Shown here in pieces: positions 53,526-60,660 of a stretch of 64,000 bases of DNA. The position numbers and the translations under genes are program-made. Under the pieces are notes generated by a model, which had not been told where the DNA came from, did not search any database, and saw nothing but the letters and a program-made list of their open reading frames with translations. Source of the DNA: Spirochaeta isovalerica (lineage in GTDB: Bacteria > Spirochaetota > Spirochaetia > DSM-2461); NCBI RefSeq assembly GCF_014207565.1, contig NZ_JACHGJ010000013.1:1-64000 (forward strand), given 5' to 3'. Numbering within the stretch: the stretch's first letter is position 1; each line of letters begins with the position of its first letter.

Positions 53526-54504
53526 TGCATCCCACCGCCAGACCGGCTCCGCTCGCTATGGTTACAATCCGGTCGCCTCTTTTTATCCTGCCTTCTTTTA
53601 CGGCATGAAAAAACGCCATGGGGATACAGGCTGATCCCGTATAACCGTATTTGTCCATTACCGTTGTGGTTTTCTCATAGGGCTCTACGAGAATATCCAT
53701 CACTTCATGGATGACCGCCCTGTTTATCTGGGTGAAAAAGTAATGGTCCGCTTTTTCAAGACCGGCTTTCTCAAGAGCCTTGCGCACGACCTTGGGCCAG
53801 AGGTTGACATTCCGGTCTCCGGGAAGGCGCTGCCACATTTCCAGACCGTACTGACCCGCCTCGAGTTTTTCTTTCGTAAAGGGGATTCGCGTACCGCCTG
53901 TATAGACGCCGATAAAATCCCATTGGGTTCCGTCGGCAAGCTGGAATCCGGCCAGATACTTCTGTTCTTCCGTCCGTTCCAGAATGAAAGCGCCAGCGCC
54001 ATCGGCAAAAATCGAATAGCCGAAGGCGTCGCCGGGGCGAACGAAAGCCGGCATATTGTAGATTCCCGTAACCAGAGCGTATTTGATATCGGGGCGTCCC
54101 GAAAGCATATTGGCGGCCACATCAAGGGCCGTGGTAAAACTTGCACAGGAAGAGGCAATATCAAAAGCGCAGGAATAGCGCTCCCCTTTCTGGATCCGCC
54201 CCTGAAGCAGGACTCCCGTTGCGGGGCTGATATACTCGGGCGTATCGGTCGCTGCGATAAAAAGTCCGATATCTTCCGGATCGATCTGCGCATCGGCAAT
54301 GGCTGCCAGCGCGGCTTTTTCTGCGAAATCAGCCGTCGTCTCATCCATTCCCCGGAGATGAGCTATATGGCGATTGACAATGCCCAGTTTGTTCTCCATT
54401 TTTTCGGGATCAATCTCAATCCCCGTCAATTCCATTAACTCATGATTGTCTATCGGTTCCCCGGGAGCATAAATGCCGACCCCTTTTATATTGATTGATG
54501 CCAT
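53509..54504 (-). CDS. KASIII-like acyl-condensing or acyltransferase enzyme 2
   Basis: A 331-residue KASIII-fold protein, clearly related to but distinct from the one behind the Liv genes. Cys120 (DIASSCASF) is in place. The His of HQANxR is Thr258 (FTQINRAVI) and the Asn of YGNTS is Tyr288 (KYGYTGSACIP). Decarboxylative condensation by the classic Cys-His-Asn mechanism is therefore unlikely; acyl transfer or ester/thioester chemistry is more plausible. It lies between the second tandem TetR gene and a hydrolase. Confidence 0.7.
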   Translation of the reverse strand: MASINIKGVGIYAPGEPIDNHELMELTGIEIDPEKMENKLGIVNRHIAHLRGMDETTADFAEKAALAAIADAQIDPEDIGLFIAATDTPEYISPATGVLLQGRIQKGERYSCAFDIASSCASFTTALDVAANMLSGRPDIKYALVTGIYNMPAFVRPGDAFGYSIFADGAGAFILERTEEQKYLAGFQLADGTQWDFIGVYTGGTRIPFTKEKLEAGQYGLEMWQRLPGDRNVNLWPKVVRKALEKAGLEKADHYFFTQINRAVIHEVMDILVEPYEKTTTVMDKYGYTGSACIPMAFFHAVKEGRIKRGDRIVTIASGAGLAVGCNVFIY

Positions 54505-54525
54505 AATCTTTCCTTAAAAACTGAA

Positions 54526-55653
54526 TTATTCTCTGATGCCGGACTGGAGGAACGAACCGACCCTTAACAAACCGGATTCTATATTATCGATATTGTGACT
54601 GAAAATATCCTCGATCCCGAAATAATGGCCGATACCTGATAAAGCGTTCGCCATGGTAACGGGATCCATTTTTTCGGGGTACTGCTGTTTCAGATACCCC
54701 TTTTCGAAGCGGTTGTAATAATCTTCAACGGTTTTATCTATGACAAACTCCGCTTCACGGACAATTTTATAGTAAGCGGGATGCTTCTCGAACATCCTGA
54801 TAAAGGCGTAGAACCCCCGGATCGTCTGTTCCAGAGGATTCAGATCATTTTCCATGGAACCGGCGATAACAGAACGGGTCTTTTTCCCGATCATTTCAAC
54901 CAGCTCTTCCAGAATCTGCTCCTTTGACTCGAAATGCCGGTAGAAAGTCCCCACGGCAAAGCGGGACTGTCTGGTAATATCGTAGACATTGACCTGATGA
55001 AACCCTTCTTCTCCGAAAAGCTCCACAGCTTTGGCCAGAAGAATATCCCGTGTGTTTTCCGGCGCCGTCTCATCGTCGAAGCTGACAGGACCGAAAACCT
55101 TGTCCCGGTCAATAGACATACCGCCGTACATCCCCCGCAGGAGAAGTTCCATAAGAGAATTCCGGTCATAAGGCCTTTTGTGATACAGACTTCTGATGGA
55201 AATAAAACGGACGGGACCTGTTATATAGAGATATTCATTTTCCGTCAGTTCCCTTCCGTAAACTTTTGTCAAAGCGTCGACATAAATTGCCTTCAGCCTC
55301 TGTTCCATCTCATTGTAGCGGTACTGACCTTCTCTGAAGATGGTAACCAGATCCCGGTATGTTTCGGCTGTGCCTATGGTTATGTCGATGAAGGATTCCA
55401 TCCTCTCCTCCAGGGTTCCGCCGCTGATTTTTTCAAGCTCGCCCTGGAAAATCTCAAGGAACCGATTGAGCAGGCTCAGAAAGATTTCCTCTTTATTTTT
55501 GAAGTAATTGTAGAAAGCCCCGCTCGATTTCCCCGCGTGACGGCTGATCTCGGGAACAGAAACGGTCTCGTACCACTTGGCGGAAAAAAGCTGCTCCGCC
55601 GATCGGAGCAGAGTCTGTTTCGTTTCAAGCGATTTCTTCGTCAATTTTGCCAT
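54526..55653 (-). CDS. Tandem TetR-family regulator 2 (two HTH domains)
   Basis: 375 residues, again two fused TetR units: HTH 1 at about 15-60 (TVSVPEISRHAGKSSGAFYNYF) and HTH 2 at about 203-250 (QVNVYDITRQSRFAVGTFYRHFESKE). It is paralogous to regulator 1, including the inter-domain segment with TIFREGQYR and the C-terminal IVREAEFV. It sits inside the leftward operon, sharing one base with the hydrolase upstream. The palindromes before fabG and in the ackA leader are its most likely sites, by inference. Confidence 0.85.
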   Translation of the reverse strand: MAKLTKKSLETKQTLLRSAEQLFSAKWYETVSVPEISRHAGKSSGAFYNYFKNKEEIFLSLLNRFLEIFQGELEKISGGTLEERMESFIDITIGTAETYRDLVTIFREGQYRYNEMEQRLKAIYVDALTKVYGRELTENEYLYITGPVRFISIRSLYHKRPYDRNSLMELLLRGMYGGMSIDRDKVFGPVSFDDETAPENTRDILLAKAVELFGEEGFHQVNVYDITRQSRFAVGTFYRHFESKEQILEELVEMIGKKTRSVIAGSMENDLNPLEQTIRGFYAFIRMFEKHPAYYKIVREAEFVIDKTVEDYYNRFEKGYLKQQYPEKMDPVTMANALSGIGHYFGIEDIFSHNIDNIESGLLRVGSFLQSGIRE

Positions 55654-56471
55654 CAGTCCAGAAACTCCATCATAAGCGTTTTAAACGTTTCAGGGACTTC
55701 GACCAGCGGGGAATGTCCCGATGACGGGAGGATATGAAGAGCGCCTTTCCAGGCCTCGGCTGTTTCTTCGGCCATTTCGGAGGTTATAAGAATATCATCC
55801 TCCCCGCGAATGACGAGAACGGGAATCCCCTGAAGCCCGGTTTTGCCTGTCAAGTCGAACCGGCTGAGAGAGCGGGCGTGCCCGACATAACAGTGATGAC
55901 TCATCAGCAACGCGCCGTCCACCAGCTCCTCTTTTCTTTTTCCCTCTTCCAACTGCGGCATAATGGCGCTTAAAGCGGCTTTCAGAAACTGGTAGTTGAC
56001 TTTATACTGTTCGAAAATCGGATAGGATTCTTCAGGAGTGTGCAGCCCCTTGTAGGACCCGGAATCTATAAGAATCATTTTCTTTACTGAATCCGGTTTT
56101 TTAACCGCCATGCTCTGGGCGACACATCCCCCGAGAGAATGACCTGTCACAACAGCGGAACCAACGCCGAGAACTTCGAGAAAATCGAGAAGATAGGCGG
56201 CATAGTCTTCAACTTCGGAACTCTCAATCCTTCCGGAAAAACCGAAATTAGGCATATCGGGAGCAATCGTCCTGTATCCGGGGATATCCATAAGATCATT
56301 AAACCATCCGTGATACCCCAGGTTGCCGTGGATATAGAGAAGAACCGGTCCGGTCCCTTTTTCCCTGTAAAAAACCTCACATCCCCTAACCATGGCGGTT
56401 TTGCCATCGGCAGGCGGCTGAAAAGCCATCTTACGCTTTACAATTTCTTCGGGCAGATTCATCTCATCCAC
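55653..56471 (-). CDS. Alpha/beta hydrolase 1 of the acyl-CoA cluster
   Basis: A 272-residue alpha/beta hydrolase. The nucleophile elbow is GHSLGGC near residue 114, LYIHGNLGYHGWF forms the HG oxyanion motif, and the catalytic His is in SSGHSPLVEVPE. The sequence resembles haloperoxidase and meta-cleavage hydrolase types. It has no signal peptide, so it acts on an imported or intracellular ester, thioester or diketone. It follows the thiolase by 17 bases and abuts tandem TetR 2. Confidence 0.8.
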   Translation of the reverse strand: MDEMNLPEEIVKRKMAFQPPADGKTAMVRGCEVFYREKGTGPVLLYIHGNLGYHGWFNDLMDIPGYRTIAPDMPNFGFSGRIESSEVEDYAAYLLDFLEVLGVGSAVVTGHSLGGCVAQSMAVKKPDSVKKMILIDSGSYKGLHTPEESYPIFEQYKVNYQFLKAALSAIMPQLEEGKRKEELVDGALLMSHHCYVGHARSLSRFDLTGKTGLQGIPVLVIRGEDDILITSEMAEETAEAWKGALHILPSSGHSPLVEVPETFKTLMMEFLD

Positions 56472-56488
56472 AGCAGACTCCTGTTGTA

Positions 56489-57697
56489 CTATTTCACGTT
56501 TTTTATCAGCATGGCCACGCCCATCCCTCCGCCGATGCAGAGAGAAGCGATTCCGTACTCCACATTCCTCTTCTTCATTTCATAGAGAAGAGTCACAAGA
56601 ATCCGGTTGCCGCTGGCACCGAGAGGGTGTCCGATGGCAATGGCTCCGCCGTTAACATTGATCTTATCATAGAGAGACTGTTCGGGCACGGAAAAATCTT
56701 CCGCCAGAGCTTTCACACAACCGATGGACTGGCTGGCAAAGGCTTCGTTCAGTTCGATAAGACCCACATCATCTAAAGACAGGTAGGCTTTTTCCATCAG
56801 TCCCTTAATCGCGTAATATGGTCCCATCCCCATATAAGCCGGATCGAGTCCGACCTGATGGAAGGCTACGATTTCGGCCATGGGAGTCAGCCCGTTAGCC
56901 TCTGCTGCTTCATCGGAAGCGACGAGAACCGCTGAAGCCCCGTCATTGATCCCGCTGGAATTTCCGGCTGTAACGGTTCCATCCTTTTTGAAAGCCGGTC
57001 TCAGCTTACCGAGGCCTTCAAGAGTCGTATCGTCCTTAATGTACTCATCATCAGCAAAAAGAACATCTTTCCGCCTGACCTTAAGGGTTATCGGGGCAAT
57101 TTCATCTTTGAAACGTCCCTCTTTTCTGGCCGCTGCCGCTTTCTTCTGGCTGTCAACGGCGAATTTGTCCTGATCCTCTCTGGTAATGGCGTATTTCTCA
57201 GCGATATTTTCCGCTGTGACGCCCATATGATAATTGTTGAAATAATCAGTGAGACCGTCGGAAATCAGAGAATCTTTCATAGTCAGATCACCCATCTTCG
57301 TTCCGAAGCGCACCTGTCCCGGAACCAGCATGGGAAGAGAACTCATATTCTCCATCCCGCCGGCCATGACCACTCGGCTCTGCCCTGTCTGAATGGCCTG
57401 CGCGGCCAGCATGATTGATTTCATTCCGCTGCCGCAGATCATATTAGCCGCCCAGGCCGGCCTTTCCACAGGAATCCCCGCTTTAACCGAGGCCTGACGG
57501 GCCGGGCCCATTCCCTGATCGGCGGACATGACATTACCTATGATCACTTCATCGACCGCTTCGGGAGCGAGCCCTGTCTGATCGAGAACAGCTTTGATAC
57601 AATGCGCTCCCAGATCGCCGAGAGAGACATCTTTGAGAGTTCCCCCGTAGGAACCGACCGGCGTTCTTTTGGCGCCGCATATATATACTTTACTCAT
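56489..57697 (-). CDS. Acetyl-CoA C-acetyltransferase (thiolase)
   Basis: A 402-residue thiolase. The acyl cysteine is in NMICGSGMKS near residue 88, the catalytic His in NGGAIAIGHPLGASG and the second Cys in SLCIGGGMGVAM. It cleaves acetoacetyl-CoA (or a short 3-ketoacyl-CoA) to acetyl-CoA, or runs in reverse. Located with a FabG-like reductase and a CoA-transferase, it most likely works in short-chain 3-hydroxy- or 3-ketoacid degradation, or in butyrate-type formation. Confidence 0.93.
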   Translation of the reverse strand: MSKVYICGAKRTPVGSYGGTLKDVSLGDLGAHCIKAVLDQTGLAPEAVDEVIIGNVMSADQGMGPARQASVKAGIPVERPAWAANMICGSGMKSIMLAAQAIQTGQSRVVMAGGMENMSSLPMLVPGQVRFGTKMGDLTMKDSLISDGLTDYFNNYHMGVTAENIAEKYAITREDQDKFAVDSQKKAAAARKEGRFKDEIAPITLKVRRKDVLFADDEYIKDDTTLEGLGKLRPAFKKDGTVTAGNSSGINDGASAVLVASDEAAEANGLTPMAEIVAFHQVGLDPAYMGMGPYYAIKGLMEKAYLSLDDVGLIELNEAFASQSIGCVKALAEDFSVPEQSLYDKINVNGGAIAIGHPLGASGNRILVTLLYEMKKRNVEYGIASLCIGGGMGVAMLIKNVK

Positions 57698-57710
57698 ATT
57701 CCTTCCTTTT

Positions 57711-59030
57711 TCAGATGTATTTCAGCTTTCTCGCTTCATCGGTCAGCCGGTCCCGGAAATCCGGGTGGGCTATGGCGATGAGAGCCTTCACCCTCTGTGC
57801 GATGGTGCCCCCGCGGAGGTGGGCCACGCCGTATTCCGTGACGACGTAATCGATATCCTGCCGGGGAACCGTCACTTTGGCCCCTTCAGCCAGAACGGCT
57901 GTTATGGTTGATAGGGTTCCGCCTTTAGCCGTGGAGCGGAGAGCGATGATCCCCTTTCCCCCTTTGCTCATCACCGCGCCGCGGTGAGTGTCGAGCTGAC
58001 CTCCCGTTCCGGAATACTGAACCGTTCCCAGAGACTCGGAACAGACCTGCCCCGTCAGATCGACGGAGATCGCCGTATTGATACTGACCATATTGTCATT
58101 CTGAGAAATCACATAAGGGTCATTGACATAACTTCCCCTGAGAATGAGAACCGCGGGATTGTCTGCCAGCCAGTCGTACATGCGCTGACTGCCCAGAGCA
58201 AAGGTGCAGATGAACTTGCCCGGCCAGAGAGTCTTTTTCTTATTTGTAATAACCCCGGCTTCGAAAAGATCGATCATCGATTCGGTAAACATTTCCGTAT
58301 GTATGCCCAGGTCTTTCTTGTCGGAAAGAAGTCCGCAGACCGCGTTGGGAATCCCGCCGATTCCGACCTGAAGAGTCGCTCCGTCTTCAACAAGCTCCGC
58401 TATATGCCCCGCAATCGTTTTTTCAACATCGCTGGGCTCGAGGACTCCGATAGTGGGAAGATCTTTGCTGTACTCGACGATATAATCCACATCTTTCATA
58501 TGAATCTGCGTATCGCCATGGGTCACGGGGACTTTATCGTTGACTTCCAGAATGACCATGTCGGCCATTTCAATAACTTCCTGTTCATAGACATTGCTCA
58601 GCCCCAGGCTGAAGAACCCGGATTTTTCCATCATGGAGCTGACAGCGCCCCAGTAAACCACGAAATCCCCGTCTTCTTTAAACGAGACGATTCTGTCCAT
58701 GCCGGCGGCATGGAGATTGTTAGGGATATAATCGACGATGCGGTACCCGGCTTTCTGCGCCGCCCTGGTGGAAGGACCGAAAAACCAGTTGTCATTGCAG
58801 AAGACGCCTTCCGATTCAGGGTTCTCACAAAAAGGATAATGCCCGAAATTCAAGCAGGAGTTCACACGCAGAAAATCGAACTTCTCAGCATGCTTATGGA
58901 TTTCGCCCATGAAACCCTGGGACTCCATGGATGCCATTCCCACGACGACGCTGGCCTTGCGGGGTATCTTCCCGATCGCCTCTTCCATGGACAGATATTT
59001 CTTTTCGTATTCTTTTTTCCAGTCTGTCAC
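57711..59030 (-). CDS. Acetyl-CoA hydrolase/4-hydroxybutyrate CoA-transferase family protein
   Basis: About 439 residues from the GTG at 59030, chosen for its GGAGG site; the longer frame would run into fabG. Family features are GIGGIPNAVCGLL near residue 220, the glutamate region HTEMFTESM that would carry the CoA thioester and YGVAHLRGGTIAQR at the C-terminus. It probably moves CoA from acetyl-CoA to the pathway acid. Gaps to both neighbours are 13 bases. Propionate, acetoacetate or hydroxybutyrate specificity cannot be read from the sequence. Confidence 0.88.
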   Translation of the reverse strand: MTDWKKEYEKKYLSMEEAIGKIPRKASVVVGMASMESQGFMGEIHKHAEKFDFLRVNSCLNFGHYPFCENPESEGVFCNDNWFFGPSTRAAQKAGYRIVDYIPNNLHAAGMDRIVSFKEDGDFVVYWGAVSSMMEKSGFFSLGLSNVYEQEVIEMADMVILEVNDKVPVTHGDTQIHMKDVDYIVEYSKDLPTIGVLEPSDVEKTIAGHIAELVEDGATLQVGIGGIPNAVCGLLSDKKDLGIHTEMFTESMIDLFEAGVITNKKKTLWPGKFICTFALGSQRMYDWLADNPAVLILRGSYVNDPYVISQNDNMVSINTAISVDLTGQVCSESLGTVQYSGTGGQLDTHRGAVMSKGGKGIIALRSTAKGGTLSTITAVLAEGAKVTVPRQDIDYVVTEYGVAHLRGGTIAQRVKALIAIAHPDFRDRLTDEARKLKYI

Positions 59031-59043
59031 AACGGTCCTCCAA

Positions 59044-59781
59044 TCAGATTTTAAGTCCGCCGTCCACACCGAGAATCTGCCCGGTAACAAAAGCCGATTT
59101 ATCACCGGCGAGGAACGTTACGGCATTGGCGATATCTTCCGGTTCGCCCAGACGCCCGAGCGCCGTATTGCTTTCCATGAGATCCAGGACTTTCTGCGGC
59201 ACGGCATCGGTCATGGGAGTGCGGATAAATCCCGGAGCCACGGCATTGACCCGGACCCTGGCACCTTTTCTGGCAAATTCTTTCGCCCATGTTTTAGTCA
59301 TGGATATGACGCCGCCCTTGCTGGCCGCATAGTTGGACTGCCCCACATTGCCGTAGACGCCGACAACAGAGGACATATTTATGATCGATCCCGCACCCTT
59401 TTCCATCATTTTGGGCGCGATATATTTCGTCATATTAAAAACGCCCTTGAGGTTGATATTGAGGACAAAGTCCCAATCCTCTTCTGACATTTTCTGGATG
59501 AGATTGTCTCTTGTGACACCGGCATTATTGACCAGGACATCAATGGAACCGAATTGACCGACCATTTCATCTGTAAAGGCGGCAATGGCTTCGCTGTTCT
59601 GAACATCGAGGACGTATCCCCTGACATTGCTGTTGGCTTTTTCCATTTCTGCGAAAGTGGCATCAGACACATCGGTGGCGATTACCATCTTCGCTCCTTC
59701 AGCGGCGAACTGCTCGACGATTGTCCGGCCGATACCCCGGCCTCCGCCTGTAACGACGCATACAAGATCTTTAACACTCAT
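59044..59781 (-). CDS. SDR-family 3-oxoacyl reductase (FabG/PhaB-like)
   Basis: A 245-residue short-chain dehydrogenase. It has TGGGRGIG for the nucleotide, NNAG, catalytic Ser in INMSSVVG and YAASKGG with the catalytic Tyr and Lys, and the PGFIRTPMTD lid. The start at 59781 has AAGGAG; the longer frame lacks one. Position with thiolase and CoA-transferase points to 3-hydroxyacyl-CoA/3-ketoacyl-CoA interconversion. It is the first gene of the leftward operon, behind two palindromic operators. Confidence 0.9.
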   Translation of the reverse strand: MSVKDLVCVVTGGGRGIGRTIVEQFAAEGAKMVIATDVSDATFAEMEKANSNVRGYVLDVQNSEAIAAFTDEMVGQFGSIDVLVNNAGVTRDNLIQKMSEEDWDFVLNINLKGVFNMTKYIAPKMMEKGAGSIINMSSVVGVYGNVGQSNYAASKGGVISMTKTWAKEFARKGARVRVNAVAPGFIRTPMTDAVPQKVLDLMESNTALGRLGEPEDIANAVTFLAGDKSAFVTGQILGVDGGLKI

Positions 59782-59825
59782 TTTTATACTCCTTACAACC
59801 GGACCCTGCCGGCGCCACACGCAAC

Positions 59826-59920
59826 CATGTGAATCACTTGTCATTTTTATAATTTATGTTACCACAGATCTGATCTCTGTAAAGGGAAAAAAAGATTTTT
59901 TTATTCATGTGATTCACATG
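59826..59920 (-). promoter_or_regulatory. Twin palindromic operators before the fabG operon
   Basis: CATGTGATTCACATG (59906-59920) is a perfect 15-base palindrome. CATGTGAATCACTTG (59826-59840) is the same element with one arm mismatch. Their centres are 80 bases apart. A promoter candidate between them on the minus strand is TTTACA-N16-TAACAT. The same element with one change occurs in the ackA leader. The likely binder is the tandem TetR regulator encoded in this operon. Confidence 0.7.
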
Positions 59921-59967
59921 CTCTTTTTACACGAAGATACTCACTTCTCCAAAGCGGCTCTTTATTC

Positions 59968-59973
59968 TATAAT
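59968..59973 (+). promoter_or_regulatory. -10 element for a leaderless HAD phosphatase mRNA
   Basis: A perfect TATAAT ends six bases before the ATG at 59980. The intervening CTCCCT is not a ribosome site. The expected start of transcription falls on or next to the start codon. The -35 region is weak. Confidence 0.5.
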
Positions 59974-59979
59974 CTCCCT

Positions 59980-60618
59980 ATGAAACAATATGTCACTTAT
60001 CTCTTCGATGCCGACGGGACCCTTCTGGATACCTCGGAACTTATTTTTCAGAGCTTTTACCATACATGCCGGACTCACGGCGGTTTTGAAGTGGATCGGG
60101 AGACCATTTTCAAGGACGTCGGAATTCCCCTCAAAGTACAGCTGATCAAACTTCTGGGAGAGATGAGTCCCGAAGAGCTGGAAGCTGTTATTGAAACCCA
60201 CCGGTCTTACCAGAAAACCATTTATGAAATGACACTGCGGCTCTACGGGGGCGTTAAGGAAGGATTGGTAAAATTGAAGGAACGGGGCGCCAGGCTGGGA
60301 ATCGTAACGTCGAGAAACAGGGAGTCCCTCGACACCTATCTGAAACACACGGGAATCGACAGGCTGTTTGAAGTGGTGGCTTCTCCCGAAGATACCGCGA
60401 ACCACAAACCGCACCCGGAACCGGTTTTATGGGCCATGAAGCAGTTCGGATCGGAACCGGACTCCACTGTTTTTGTCGGTGACGCTGTTTTCGACATTCT
60501 CAGCGGCAATGCGGCCGGCGTGGACACGGCGCTGATAACCTGGGGGCACAACGACCCGGAGGACATTGAAGCGGAACCGACCTGGGTCATTCATGATTTC
60601 AACGATCTCTTAAGCTGA
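59980..60618 (+). CDS. HAD-family phosphatase (phosphoglycolate phosphatase-like)
   Basis: A 212-residue haloacid dehalogenase-type hydrolase with all four motifs: DADGT near residue 11, VTSR near 108, Lys in NHKPHPEP and FVGDAVFDILSG. The helical cap between residues 18 and 85 is of the beta-phosphoglucomutase/phosphoglycolate phosphatase class. Substrate cannot be told from sequence. It is divergent from the fabG operon and seems to be expressed as a leaderless mRNA. Confidence 0.85.
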   Translation: MKQYVTYLFDADGTLLDTSELIFQSFYHTCRTHGGFEVDRETIFKDVGIPLKVQLIKLLGEMSPEELEAVIETHRSYQKTIYEMTLRLYGGVKEGLVKLKERGARLGIVTSRNRESLDTYLKHTGIDRLFEVVASPEDTANHKPHPEPVLWAMKQFGSEPDSTVFVGDAVFDILSGNAAGVDTALITWGHNDPEDIEAEPTWVIHDFNDLLS

Positions 60619-60660
60619 TTTTTTTATTGAATAATACCATATCGGCCCTATTATTATGGT

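Noticed and set aside
57984-59054. Plus-strand frame of 356 codons opposite the CoA-transferase gene
   Set aside because: Antisense shadow of a strongly conserved gene; no ribosome site or recognisable domain.
59906-59920. CRP-type site (TGTGA...TCACA) before fabG
   Set aside because: The arms are separated by one base, not six as in CRP sites. Repetition with the same one-base centre argues for a TetR-type operator.
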